From: Bradyrhizobium ottawaense
Lineage (GTDB): Bacteria; Pseudomonadota; Alphaproteobacteria; Rhizobiales; Xanthobacteraceae
NCBI RefSeq assembly: GCF_900099825.1
Contig: NZ_LT629693.1
Span: 1,736,001-1,800,000 of the forward strand
Direction of reading: 5' to 3'
DNA length: 64,000 nt
Positions within the stretch are counted from its first letter, which is position 1. Each line of letters begins with the position of its first letter. Positions 7,970 through 17,630 of this stretch are shown here, piece by piece. The notes under the pieces are model-generated. The model made no database searches. It saw nothing but the letters and a program-made list of their open reading frames with translations, and was not told the DNA's origin. The position numbers and the translations under genes were made by a program.

Positions 7970-9619
7970 GTGGTTACGCAGTATCAAGCGCGGTTTGGTC
8001 GCCGGTGCAATTCAGCCGGTGCTCCGGGCGGCATAATTCATTGGATACTTGCGGCGGCATTTCTTCTGCCCACGGCAGCTTGTACCGTTGGGCCGGATTT
8101 CACGGCACCTGTTGCCCAGCTCGCCGACAAATTTCGTGGCGTAAACAATCGCTCGGTCAGGTCTGGCACCCTTGAGTACCAAAAATGGTGGGAAGGCTTC
8201 CGGGATCCGACGCTCAATAGGCTGATCGAAATTGCGTATACTCAGAATCTGACATTGCTAAGCGCGGGGACGCGTGTGTTGCAGGCACGTGCGGTGTTGG
8301 GAATAGCCATTGGCATAACCTATCCGCAGGTGCAGCAAGGTACGGGCTCGGTAATCTATAACAGGACCAGCGCCGCCACGCCGCTGTCGGGCCCAAATGC
8401 GACACCTTCATATTTCTGGACCGATGCCCTTGCGGCGCAAGCGGCTTGGGAACTCGACTTTTGGGGCAAGTTTCGCCGAGGGGTAGAATCCGCCGACGCC
8501 GTTTACCTGGGGTCAATCGCGTCCTACGATGGCGTTTTGGTGTCACTTCTGGGTGATGTCACCGCGACCTATATTGGCATCCGCACGATAGAGCAGCTGA
8601 TCGCCATTGCGCGGGACAACGTTCGACGGCAGGAGCAAGCGCTCAGCATCGCAAAAGCAAAATTTCAGGGCGGCGGTACCTCGGAGCTCGACGTTTTCCA
8701 GGCCACAAACGTCCTCGAACAGACCAGGGCGGCGATACCCCAGTTAACGATTCAGTTACAGCAAGGAGAAAATGCGCTCTGTGTGCTGCTTGGTGTCCCA
8801 CCGCAGTCGCTCGGGATGTTGCTGTCGCGGTCGGCGGGACGGATACCATCGCCGCCTCGTACGATTGTCGTCGGTATCCCTGCGGATCTGCTGCGTCGAA
8901 GACCAGACGTGCGCGCTGCCGAACTTGCCGCTCTGGCACAGAGCGCGCAGATAGGCGTAGCCCTGACGCAGCTTTATCCAGCGATCAGCATCACGGGCAC
9001 GTTTGGCGGTACGGCGAGCACTGCCAACGGCCATACCCTCAGCGAGGTCGTCAACTGGAAGGGTGTAGCCTATGCCGCCGGTCCGTCATTCCAATGGAAT
9101 CTCCTGAACTACGGGCAAATCACCAACAACGTCCGTTTGCAGGATGCCAAGCTCCAACAATTGCTGGTCGACTATCAGAACACCGTGTTGAGCGCTCAGC
9201 AGGAAGTGGACAACGGGCTTGTGACGTATTTGCAATCGCTGAACCAGGCTGCGTTCCTGCGGCGCAGCGTCCAGGCGGCAAATGGTGCCCTCCGAATTGC
9301 GATGGAGCAGTACGAGCAGGGCGCTACGTCATTTACCACCGTGTTGACAGCGGAGCAGAACCTTCTTCAAGCGCAAAACAGCCTGGCCGGTGCCTCGGCC
9401 AGTGTGCCGCTGGGCCTGACTGCGGTGTTTCGGGCGCTCGGCGGCGGATGGCAGATACGAGTGGATGGTAACTTCGTGACCGCCGCAACTCTCAAACAGA
9501 TGCGTGCGCGCACGGACTGGGGAAACTTGCTTCCGCCCGCAAACGAGCCGCAACCTCTGGCCCCAGGTCTGCCTGGTCCTGAGGATATCGGGCCCACTGT
9601 TCGGCCGCCTGAATGGTGA
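7970..9619 (+). CDS. outer-membrane efflux lipoprotein (NodT/OprM-type OMF)
   Basis: About 549 residues. A signal peptide ends in the lipobox LPTAAC, so the mature N-terminus is a lipidated Cys followed by TVGPDF, the usual start of NodT/OprM channels. Repeated OMF helical motifs are visible (YQKWWEGFRDPTLNRLIEIA; AWELDFWGKFRRGVE; DLLRRRPDVRAAE; FQWNLLNYG). GTG 7970 is chosen because GGGGGA is 7 nt upstream; ATG 7955 in frame is an alternative and the open frame reaches back to 7865. It is the third gene of the DUF3302-HlyD operon and would form the outer-membrane exit duct. Confidence 0.87.
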   Translation: MVTQYQARFGRRCNSAGAPGGIIHWILAAAFLLPTAACTVGPDFTAPVAQLADKFRGVNNRSVRSGTLEYQKWWEGFRDPTLNRLIEIAYTQNLTLLSAGTRVLQARAVLGIAIGITYPQVQQGTGSVIYNRTSAATPLSGPNATPSYFWTDALAAQAAWELDFWGKFRRGVESADAVYLGSIASYDGVLVSLLGDVTATYIGIRTIEQLIAIARDNVRRQEQALSIAKAKFQGGGTSELDVFQATNVLEQTRAAIPQLTIQLQQGENALCVLLGVPPQSLGMLLSRSAGRIPSPPRTIVVGIPADLLRRRPDVRAAELAALAQSAQIGVALTQLYPAISITGTFGGTASTANGHTLSEVVNWKGVAYAAGPSFQWNLLNYGQITNNVRLQDAKLQQLLVDYQNTVLSAQQEVDNGLVTYLQSLNQAAFLRRSVQAANGALRIAMEQYEQGATSFTTVLTAEQNLLQAQNSLAGASASVPLGLTAVFRALGGGWQIRVDGNFVTAATLKQMRARTDWGNLLPPANEPQPLAPGLPGPEDIGPTVRPPEW

Positions 9620-9874
9620 AATGAGCCGCGACTCGCTTCGGCTGGGAAATGTCCGAAAAATGCCACGGCATTTGCCGAAAATGCCGGCGTTATCGGGGCT
9701 CCTTTCTTCCATTCTGGTCTGGATCAGCGCCTACACCGCTGACCGGTAGCCGCGACATCGCGCCCGGCTGCCAAACACCGGCGTCGACGGATCGCGCGCG
9801 CCTGGACTATTTTGCATGGTCAGCGTTGGGATTTCCAAGCTTAGGCGTCCACCTCGACAAAGGTGAGCACGAAA

Positions 9875-10240
9875 ATGGCCGGCGCCCCCGTGATTCATAT
9901 CGTGGACGACGACGCATCGTTTCGGACCGCGATTTCACGCGTATTGAAGGCCTCCGGCTATGAGGCTGCAGCCTACGAGTCTGCTGCCTGTTTCTTGTGC
10001 GACATCGAGAAGGCTAGTCCAGGCTGCATCCTGCTCGACGTTCGGATGCCGGCCTTGGGCGGTTTGCAGCTCCAGGAAGAACTCGCGAAGCTGCAGCGCG
10101 GCTGGCCGATCATCTTCATGACAGGTCATGGAGATATTCCTACCAGCGTGCGCGCGATCAAGGCCGGCGCCGAGGACTTCCTCACCAAGCCCGTCTCCCC
10201 ATATCGTCCATACTATCGTCACGAATTGTTTGGGCGGTAG
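9875..10240 (+). pseudogene. FixJ-like response regulator, truncated after receiver
   Basis: The receiver domain is complete (VDDD at the N-terminus, phospho-acceptor Asp in ILLDVRMP, FMTGHGDIP, Lys in FLTKPVS). Immediately after TKPVS the sequence changes to PYRPYYRHELFGR and stops. FixJ/NodW-type regulators normally continue with a linker and a LuxR-type HTH (about 200 residues in total). The output domain is therefore missing, and no HTH is found in any frame of 10241-10490. It may still be expressed as a single-domain receiver. GTG 9863 is an alternative start. Confidence 0.7.
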
Positions 10241-10491
10241 CCTCCACCTCGATACCGCGGTGGGTAAAGGACAAGCGTTCAGCTGATCCTGCCACGGGTG
10301 GCGCCGAAACAGGCCGGGGCCGGGTAACCCGCTTGGCTCTGACGACCGGACACGGGCAGAGCCGAACATTCCATCGCTGCTTGGTGGAAGACAGTGAACC
10401 TGCCGATTTCGCATAGACGAAAGCCCACGAGCGGAGATCCAATCAGGCAAGCCAACTTCAACCCCCGATACGATTTCAAAGGGGACACCAA

Positions 10492-10755
10492 ATGAAATCG
10501 AATATCGCTTATTCCGTACTCGCCGCCGCTTCGCTGCTGGCGTTGACACAGCCTGCCGCGGCCCAAGGTACGTCAGGTGGAACAGGGGCCGTTGCATCCA
10601 TTCCTGGTAGCGTCGTCAGGGGCCATGAACAAGGGCCCGGCCTCATCAGCATTATGACCGGTGCGACCGTACCGGACTCCAGTGTCGATTCGAAACGAAG
10701 GACAGTGAGCTGGGGCCAAGCTGAGCGGCTCTCCAGGCGTAAGGCTGACAAATGA
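10492..10755 (+). CDS. small exported protein, unknown function
   Basis: 87 residues with a Sec signal (MKSNIAYSV, then a hydrophobic run ending AAAQ) and a short, Gly/Ser-rich, charged mature part. AAAGGGGACACC precedes the ATG and supports the start. The 250 bp upstream contain CCGATTTCGCATAG at 10403-10416 and no other gene. Function is unknown. Confidence 0.55.
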   Translation: MKSNIAYSVLAAASLLALTQPAAAQGTSGGTGAVASIPGSVVRGHEQGPGLISIMTGATVPDSSVDSKRRTVSWGQAERLSRRKADK

Positions 10756-10775
10756 CCTGATTTCAGTTTCTGGCT

Positions 10776-11144
10776 TTGCTGATAGCGGCCCGTCCTCAAC
10801 CCAGACAGCCACCGGCCGATACCCATTTTGTATCCAGGGTGCTGACAATCCTGGCTGGGGCGGCCGCTCGTTTGACGCCGACGATCCGGATGTGCGCGAG
10901 GCTTATCGCCAACGGGCCGGCGCCGATACCGACGGATGGCAAGACGGCCGCGGCAAGCATTCCCGACATAGGCGAAGGAAGCTTGAAGAGCATCTTTGTT
11001 GTGGGGCTTATGATGTTCGTCGTTTTGATTCCGTTCTTTGCACTGAAAGAGGTCGGCCGGGCCATCGGCGAGGATAGTTTGTATGAGCTATTTCTTTGCG
11101 ACGAAGCAGGTTTATGCCGCCATAATCCTAATTTTGCCTCGTGA
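10776..11144 (+). CDS. small single-pass membrane protein, start uncertain
   Basis: The convincing part is the C-terminal half: SLKSIFVVGLMMFVVLIPFF forms a membrane segment and is followed by ALKEVGRAIGEDSLYELF. This arrangement resembles short membrane proteins seen in Bradyrhizobium. The N-terminal half is compositionally unlike a real protein, so the true start is probably internal. No ribosome binding site decides it. Function unknown. Confidence 0.4.
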   Translation: MLIAARPQPRQPPADTHFVSRVLTILAGAAARLTPTIRMCARLIANGPAPIPTDGKTAAASIPDIGEGSLKSIFVVGLMMFVVLIPFFALKEVGRAIGEDSLYELFLCDEAGLCRHNPNFAS

Positions 11145-11296
11145 GGCGTTCACCACGTCGCTCTCAACTCGCTTTTCTCTCCACCTGCCGGTTTTCGCAT
11201 AGTAGGCCGGCGTGGCCTTCAGTATTTTACGGTTGCATGCATTGCAACTAACGCCTGCGGCGGCAGGCAATCGGCAGCGCGTTGGGAGGGACGAGC

Positions 11297-12661
11297 ATGA
11301 CATCGACGAAATTGCCGATTTGGCTGCGTTTTTTCCTGCTTGTCGGCGTCGCCGTTTTTGCGGCAGGCGCAGGTCTCCTTGCCTATCGGTACTACACTCG
11401 CCCGGCAACGCTGACCGTGGCGGTCGGCTCGACCGACGGCGAGGCCGCCAAGGCAATGTCGGCGATAGCAAGCGAGCTCGTTTCAACGAACGCGCCGGTA
11501 CGGCTCAAGGTTATCGACAGCGGCACAGCACTTGAGGCCGCTAACGCATTCTCCTCGGGAAAAGTCGATCTTGCCGTGGTTCGCGGCGATGTCGGCGACT
11601 TGTCGCAGGCGCAAGCCGTCGTCGTTGTCAGCCATGTTGTCGTACTGATCATCGCGCCGCCGGGATCATCCATCGACAGCATCGACGGCCTGAAGGGACA
11701 TACAGTCGGCGTAGTGGGCGGAGCAGCGAACGCCAAAATTGTCGATGTGTTGACCAGGGAATATGATCTGGCGAGCGCAAAAGTTGCGTTCACGAACCTT
11801 GCCTTGACGGATGTCCGGCAAGCCATTCTGTCCAAACAGGTCGGTGCCCTGCTTGTCGCGATCCCGCTCGCCGAAAAATACCTCGCGCTCGTTCGCGGAT
11901 TTTTTCAGTTGGATCACAAAAAGGCGCCGGTACTGATCCCAATCGAGTCTGCGGGAGCAATTGCAGAGAATGAACGCGCCTTTGAAAGTTTCGACGTCCC
12001 CAAGGGCACGCTGCGGGGGGCGCCGCCGGTCCCGGAAGACGACCTGACAACCTTGAGGACCTCGCTATACCTGGTTGCGCACAAGAAGCTCGGCACTGAT
12101 CTTGTAACCCGCCTCACGCAGGCGATTATGAGCGTGCGCAGGGATCTTCTGCGCGAGCAACCGATTTTCGCGCAGATCACCGCGCCAAGCACCGACCAGG
12201 ATGCCTACCTTCCGCTGCACCCTGGGGCGGCAGCCGTCTACAACAGCACCACGCAGAGCTTCATGGATGAATACGGCAACTGGATCTATTTGACGCCGAT
12301 GGTGCTAGGTGGCGCTGCCACCATGCTTGCCGCGGCGTGGAAATTCCTGGGCATCGGCAACCGCGCGACCGAAGGCCCCCTGGATTCTCTCTATGCCCTG
12401 GCGCGCCGGATCCGGAAAGTCGAAGCAGAGGCCGAGCTGTCGGATATCGAAGAAGAAATCGACGGCATTCTAAAGGCGGAACGTGCCAAATCCGCTGCCG
12501 GAGACGAGAGCGCGGTGGATGATGCCACACTGAATGTGGCAGCCCACCGGTTGGAGAGCTTGATTCACGACCGACGCACATTAATCGCTAAGGGACCCGC
12601 AGTTGCCTCCGCGGCCTACGCGACACACCGCGGCACCGCGATTGCCGGAACCACAGAATAA
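11297..12661 (+). CDS. TAXI-family solute-binding protein, membrane anchored
   Basis: 454 residues. An N-terminal membrane segment (about 9-35) is followed by a periplasmic binding domain of the TRAP-TAXI/NMT1 type: LTVAVGSTDGEAAKAMSAIA, DLAVVRGDVGD, LKGHTVGVVGG. A second membrane segment lies near residues 335-352 and a charged cytoplasmic tail follows. ATG 11297 is chosen because GGGAGGG lies 6 nt upstream. No TRAP permease genes are adjacent, so this two-pass protein probably acts as a sensor or scaffold rather than a standard importer component. Confidence 0.75.
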   Translation: MTSTKLPIWLRFFLLVGVAVFAAGAGLLAYRYYTRPATLTVAVGSTDGEAAKAMSAIASELVSTNAPVRLKVIDSGTALEAANAFSSGKVDLAVVRGDVGDLSQAQAVVVVSHVVVLIIAPPGSSIDSIDGLKGHTVGVVGGAANAKIVDVLTREYDLASAKVAFTNLALTDVRQAILSKQVGALLVAIPLAEKYLALVRGFFQLDHKKAPVLIPIESAGAIAENERAFESFDVPKGTLRGAPPVPEDDLTTLRTSLYLVAHKKLGTDLVTRLTQAIMSVRRDLLREQPIFAQITAPSTDQDAYLPLHPGAAAVYNSTTQSFMDEYGNWIYLTPMVLGGAATMLAAAWKFLGIGNRATEGPLDSLYALARRIRKVEAEAELSDIEEEIDGILKAERAKSAAGDESAVDDATLNVAAHRLESLIHDRRTLIAKGPAVASAAYATHRGTAIAGTTE

Positions 12662-12680
12662 CCACCCAAGGAGAGCTGTC

Positions 12681-12908
12681 ATGAAACATCTGATGATTCC
12701 CGTATTGCTGGCAGGAAGCCTCATCGCCCTTAGCACGATGGAAGCGGGGGCCGTCGTTTGCGCTCGTGGGGTGGTTCGCGCAGGCTGCGTCGCCGCCGGC
12801 GGGGCTGCCGTCGTGACGACGGCGCCCGTGGTGACAGCGCCGGTTGTCCGTCCTGCCGGTGCAGTTGTCGCGCCGCGGGCGCCCGTTGTTCGGCGCAGGG
12901 TGTACTGA
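12681..12908 (+). CDS. small exported Val/Ala/Pro-rich protein
   Basis: 75 residues from ATG 12681, with AAGGAGAG 6-8 nt upstream. A signal peptide covers about residues 1-24 (ends MEAGA). The mature part has two cysteines and tandem short repeats of the form APVVTAPVVRPAG, ending in RRRVY. This is a low-complexity envelope protein of a kind common in this bacterial group. Function unknown. It lies 19 bp after the TAXI gene and may be co-transcribed with it. Confidence 0.6.
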   Translation: MKHLMIPVLLAGSLIALSTMEAGAVVCARGVVRAGCVAAGGAAVVTTAPVVTAPVVRPAGAVVAPRAPVVRRRVY

Positions 12909-13071
12909 CAGGCCACGACGCGTCAGGATGCCCCGTCAACGATACGCGGCAGAGACCGAGCTTGCGCTCAGGCGAACGAGCTTGAAGCTGCGGCCTATCA
13001 AGCTCGTCGCTCTGTTGCTAAACTGGACGACCAACAGAGAGGCGGCCACTGCCTCGCGACACTGGTGAATC

Positions 13072-13815
13072 ATGAATGCAATCGCGTTATCGTGCATCAC
13101 GTTTGTATGCATCTCAGGCGGCGCCCTGGTCGGCATGTTCCTTCCTGGGCATCACCTGAGCACAGATGACAAGGATGTGGTCAGGCTGGGCACGGGCCTC
13201 ATCGGGACGATAGCCGCGCTTGTTCTTGGCCTGCTGATCGCCTCGGCGAAGGGCTCCTACGACACGCAGAGCACTCAAGTCACGCAGATGACGAGTAATG
13301 TTGTCCTGCTCGACAATCTGCTGGCGCAGTACGGACCGGAGACGAACGACGTACGTAATCTGTTACGGCGCGGCACCGTTGTTTTAGCCGATCGAATGTG
13401 GCGCGAGAAAAGTTCCGAGGTTGCCAAGGCGAACCCCTTCGAGGCGAGCACCGCAAGCGACGCATTCTTTGCGAAGCTTCAGCAGCTTTCGCCGCAGAAC
13501 GATTCCCAGCGCTCGCTGCAAGCCCGGGCCATACAGATCGCCACTGACATTGCGCAAACCCGCCTGCTGCTGTTCGCGCAGCGGAACAACTCAATCCCTA
13601 TGCCGTTCCTGGTGGTGCTGATTTTCTGGCTCACCATCATCTTTGGGAGCTTCGGCCTGTTTGCCAAACCCAGCGCAACCGTTTTCGGCTCGCTGTTCGT
13701 TTTTGCACTGTCGGCCGCCGGGGCGATCTACCTAGTGCTGGAGCTAGGTCAGCCGTTTTCCGGCCTGATGCAAATTTCCAGCGCGCCACTGCGCAACGTC
13801 CTCACGCCGCTCTGA
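13072..13815 (+). CDS. DUF4239 (bestrophin-like) membrane protein
   Basis: 247 residues. Two N-terminal membrane segments (about 5-25 and 40-60, LGTGLIGTIAALVLGLLIAS) and two C-terminal ones (about 178-220) surround a soluble helical part. The order and the text KGSYDTQ fit DUF4239, whose members resemble bestrophin channels. The substrate and physiological role are unknown. It stands alone on the strand, separated by 163 bp from the preceding gene. Confidence 0.75.
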   Translation: MNAIALSCITFVCISGGALVGMFLPGHHLSTDDKDVVRLGTGLIGTIAALVLGLLIASAKGSYDTQSTQVTQMTSNVVLLDNLLAQYGPETNDVRNLLRRGTVVLADRMWREKSSEVAKANPFEASTASDAFFAKLQQLSPQNDSQRSLQARAIQIATDIAQTRLLLFAQRNNSIPMPFLVVLIFWLTIIFGSFGLFAKPSATVFGSLFVFALSAAGAIYLVLELGQPFSGLMQISSAPLRNVLTPL

Positions 13816-14964
13816 GCTATCTTGCGAAAGGACCCGATCGACGAGGCAACCGCGAGCGAGCCGTCATTTCGCCATCTGATCCATGTGGAGGCACGTCAGC
13901 AGACTAATTGGCGCAGCTTGGTGTGCCACCAATGGCCTCCATGCTGCTACACCGTGCTCTGTTTGCGGCGGAGAATGTAGACCATTGGCTTTCGAGTTGC
14001 TCGTGCGCTTCTTGCTCATCATTCACGCAGCTTTTTACGGGCTGACCGTCAGCGAGACCGGTGGTGCCGGCAACATCGAGTTTGCAACCCCGCGAAATAT
14101 CAAATTTCGGCACTTGGTCCGCCTTCACCGCGGCTGGAAGATTCAAAACCCCGGTCCGGAACGTCCGCCAAATCGGTGAGCCGCACCACTCGAAGCTACG
14201 ATGGGTCCAACTCCGAGAAGCCAGCAACAGGTGGCGTCACGGCAGCCAAGGGAACCAAAGGCGGACGGTAAGTCTTAGTCATTGTCCGAATGCCTATCCA
14301 AATCCCTGGTACCAGGCCAGCGTTAACGCTGCGGCACCCGTTCCTGACGGCAATCAAATCGGAGCAAATGCGCCGCTTCCCGTTGGTCCGCCGCCGCACA
14401 AATTCGGATTGATGCGGGCTTGATGTTAGTAGGCTGCGAGTTTGTCATATCGGGCCCGCCCCGCCGACATTGCTAGATCTTGTTGAAGAGATCGATCAAA
14501 GTTGCGCGCGCAATAAAGATGCGGACTAAGGCAGATCGGGTCTTTGCGACTATTGACGGGCAAGCCAGTCGGGCCCGGTCCAATGTTGGCCTTGCACTTG
14601 TACCGTCATCGCAACCAACGGCGAACACCGGAGCACGCTGGGCCGGGGATCAACGCCGTTATTCGATCCTCATCGCGCTCAACATGGCGCTTCTGTGCGC
14701 TGGCGACGCACGGCTCGTTGCTATCCCGCACGATTGAAAGCCGACGCGCGAGAACGTCTGTCAACTGCAGCAGGCAACTTGTCAATTCCTCTTGGGAGTT
14801 CATATAGGTGCTCCTGTTTCTGGCGCGGCGACGTCGCGCCGTAGAGACGAACACTGACGGGTTCGATCACGTGGGCCGGCGCCGTCTCTACGACTTCGCG
14901 AGCCAAGCTGGGAACGTTATACGCGGCCGTGCCTCGCTTGATCGATAGCCCAACAGCGCGCCTG
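13816..14964. other. non-coding or decayed stretch
   Basis: No convincing gene in about 1.15 kb. A possible 31-codon peptide runs from GTG 14176 to 14271 on the plus strand; its tail EKPATGGVTAAKGTKGGR looks like a small conserved peptide of this group but has no good ribosome binding site. Other open frames here are short and of random composition. Confidence 0.4.
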
Positions 14965-15183
14965 TCAATATCGACGCACTGCAACACCTCCTCTGCGGTA
15001 TCCATACCTGCCTGCTCCAACAGCCGCGCATCCCCGCGGCCCGCAGCCAGCCGCTGCACAACCCCTTGGCCCACATCCCGCAGCACCAGCTCTATAGTAC
15101 GCTTCACTCCGACCGCCACCAAAGGTGACGAGACCGAGAATTACGGTGAGACTTAAAGCCATGACACGATTAATCAGTGACAT
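14965..15183 (-). CDS. small exported Cys/Gly-repeat protein
   Basis: 72 residues from ATG 15183, with GGAG 6 nt upstream. A signal peptide covers about residues 1-28 (ends SEAYY). The mature part holds two tandem units of GCGPRGCAA and a tail rich in Gly, Arg and Tyr (GAGRYGYRRGGVAVRRY). The repeat and four regularly spaced cysteines suggest a structural or metal-binding envelope peptide. No function is known to me. Confidence 0.6.
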   Translation of the reverse strand: MSLINRVMALSLTVILGLVTFGGGRSEAYYRAGAAGCGPRGCAAAGCGPRGCAAVGAGRYGYRRGGVAVRRY

Positions 15184-15355
15184 CATCTTCTCCGTTTTCG
15201 CACATGGTACTGATCAGGCTTGACGGATATTGCAGAAGTCTTCGTAGCATCGACTATGCGAAATCAGTCAGTGAGTAAAAATTCGCGGTACTCCTTGGTC
15301 ATAGCGGTGCCGGGGGCCGGGCCGAGAACCAGGGTGGCGATCGTGGGGTCGGGAC

Positions 15356-16195
15356 CTGCTGCGCCTGTCACGCGGCTATGCCTCGGTTGCCGACCAGTGC
15401 GGCGTCGTCGAGCTGATTGGCCCTTGCTGGCGCACTACGGGACCCAGAAGCAGCGTTTGCGGCATCCGCCTGACGTCCTGGCCGCGAAAACCCGGATCGC
15501 CTACTGCCTGACCGAGGCCGAGGCCGGCTCTGACCTCTCCAATGTCCGGACCACAGCGCGGGAGACTGCCGATGGTTATATCATCACCGGTGGGAAGCCG
15601 TGGATCCACAATGCGCCGGTTGCCGATCTTGGTTTTGTTCTGGCTTCGACCGATCAGACCGCGAGCCAAGTAGGTGCGCTGAACTTTGCGATGCTAAAGT
15701 GCCACGTCAGGCGCTGCTCGGCCCCAAGGGGCGCGGCTTCGACATTATGATGAGCGTGCTCGAAAAGGGCCGCGTCGGCATCGGTTCACCGTCTGTCGGC
15801 ATCGTCCAAGCGGGGGCTCGAATCCGCGTTGGGTTACGCCCGCGAACGGCGTCAGTTCGGAAAACCGATCCTGGAGAACCAGGGCCTGCAATGGATGATG
15901 GCCGACATGGCCAAAGATATTGCCGCCGCCCGCGCCCTCGTCGAGCGCGCCGCGCTGATGATCGACCGAGGCATCCCCGCAACCGCGGCTGCCTCGATGG
16001 CGAAGTGCTTCGCCATCGACATGGCCGTTGCACAGACCCGCTAACGCAGTCCAGATTTTCGGCGGCTCCGGCTACATCCAGGGCTTCGAGGTAGAGCGCC
16101 TCTATCGCGACGCTGAGATCACCCAAATCTATGAGGGTACTAATCAGATCCAGCGCACCATCATTGCTCGAGAATTAATGAAGAGCGGCGCATAG
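15356..16195 (+). pseudogene. acyl-CoA dehydrogenase, frameshifted and internally deleted
   Basis: Recognisable acyl-CoA dehydrogenase pieces lie in different frames: LSRGYASVADQCG, then AKTRIAYCLTEAEAGSDLSN in one frame, LLGPKGRGFDIMMSVLEKGR in a second, LGYARERRQFGKPILENQG in a third, and [20 protein letters not shown] to the stop at 16193-16195. At STDQTASQVGALNF about 35 residues of the middle domain seem to be missing. The N-terminal third is also absent. At least three frame changes make this non-functional. It marks the decayed edge of the region before the IS66 fragment. Confidence 0.8.
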
Positions 16196-17096
16196 CGGTT
16201 TTTGCCTGGCCACGGATCCGACCTGGTGATCCGCTTTGAGCCCAGAAGCGGCCGTTCCATAACCGCTCAGTACGCGAATCTCTACTACTAGGAGAATCAC
16301 TACCAAAACATGTACGAGTTGGGGGAACACCTTGTTCGCTCATCGATTAGGGCGTGGATGATTCTAAATGAACAACTCCGCCAGACGAGCCCCGGGCCGT
16401 CAAAAACTATCGAAAACGCCCCCCTCAGATCTCGGCGCCGAAATCTGGGTCCGCGTTCAGCTTCACCGGATCAAGGAGAGAATTCGAACTGGAAAAGCGC
16501 CTTCCGTCGCGCAAACTTGCCGTGCCCTAGCCGCCGCCGGCGGAATTCAATCCTTTGTTGGAGGGAACCCCCGAATCCTTAGCGCGAGAGAATCAGGCGA
16601 GGAGTCTCCGCTCATAGTCTCCCCAAAACGGGAATATTCGCGGAGAAGGCCGGAGACTTTCCGCAATTTCCACCTCAAGTTCGGCAAAGCGGGAGGCCAG
16701 AGACGGAATCGAATGCGCGAAAAGCCCGGATTTCCCGCCCATGCTCGCGTCTCTTGGGAAGCCCGGCAGAACGCCGCACTGCCTGGCTGGCGACGCAGTG
16801 CTGATCGCGCCCGTCTCCAACCGGATTCCCTGCTAACAGGGATTTTTACAGGGAATTTTGCGATTTTGACGCTTAAGGGCCCGATTCCGTAGCAAAAACC
16901 CGCTGTGCTGCAGTAATTTCTCGTACAATTCCCTACGCAAATTAACAGGGAAAATATTTCACGGAACAGGAAATTTTTATTGAGTAACAGGGAATTAAAC
17001 CCGCAACTATGTAAGCGTCCATTTCTCACACACTTGTCTCTTTAAGGTTCGGACGAGATCTGTTCTCACCGACAAATTTGCAAGTGAGGACGCAAG
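16196..17096. other. intergenic region with dispersed repeats
   Basis: No gene is supported. It contains one copy of a dispersed repeat (16603-16822, listed separately), then an AT-rich stretch at about 16830-17000 in which the motif ACAGGRAW occurs five times (near 16834, 16848, 16943, 16964 and 16985). The IS66-type orfA follows. Confidence 0.5.
16603..16822 (+). repeat. dispersed repeat, copy 1
   Basis: About 220 bp. It shares with 41648-41882 the ordered blocks AAAACGGGAATATTCGCGGA, GGCCGGAGACTTTC, CCTCAAGTTCGGCAAAG, CGCGAAAAGCC and TCTTGGGAAGCC. All copies lie in the same orientation. No coding function is supported. Confidence 0.75.
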
Positions 17097-17630
17097 ATGC
17101 CCGATAAACTTCTATCCCGTGAGCGTTACGGTGAGGCTTTTTGGCGAGCCCACCATAAGGCGTGGCGCCATAGCGAGTTGAATCAGCCAGAGTATTGCGA
17201 GGCTCAGGGGATTCCGCTCAAGGCGTTCGGCAACTGGCGGTCGAAGTTCAAAGACGAGCCCCAGCCGCCGTCGCCCAAGCTGCTCTACCGGCGCCGCAAC
17301 CTAAGTCACACCCTTGGTCACAGCCTAAGTCATAGGCTTAGTCATATGACTTACGGCTCGCCGGTGTCAGGTCCCATCGTGCCGCCGGCACGCGAGGGCC
17401 ATCGGCGGAGGTTCAACGAGGCGGACAAGCGCCAGATCCTTGAGCAGGCTGTGCAGACGGGTGCGAACCTCTCGGAGGTAGAGCGCCGCTATGGGATAGC
17501 GGCGCCTGTTCTATTCCGTTGGAAGCAAGGACTGACGCCGTCGGCCGCGCCGGTGTTCGTCGCGGTGCAGATAACTGATGCGAACGCACCCTCTGATGCG
17601 GCGCTGAGCAACGAGGAGCGCGCGCCGTGA
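17097..17630 (+). CDS. IS66-family orfA (TnpA) protein, orphan
   Basis: 177 residues. The first half carries the pattern RERYGEAFWRAHHKAW...LNQPEYCEAQGIPLKAFGNWR and the second half a helix-turn-helix (RQILEQAVQTGANLSEVERR, YGIAAPVLFRWKQ), typical of the IS66-type accessory ORF. A short internal repeat, LSHTLGHSLSHRLSH, lies near residue 70. The expected TnpB and TnpC genes are absent downstream; only about 16 codons with a PPGV motif follow before a stop. It is therefore a remnant of an IS66-like element. Terminal repeats were not found. Confidence 0.75.
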   Translation: MPDKLLSRERYGEAFWRAHHKAWRHSELNQPEYCEAQGIPLKAFGNWRSKFKDEPQPPSPKLLYRRRNLSHTLGHSLSHRLSHMTYGSPVSGPIVPPAREGHRRRFNEADKRQILEQAVQTGANLSEVERRYGIAAPVLFRWKQGLTPSAAPVFVAVQITDANAPSDAALSNEERAP

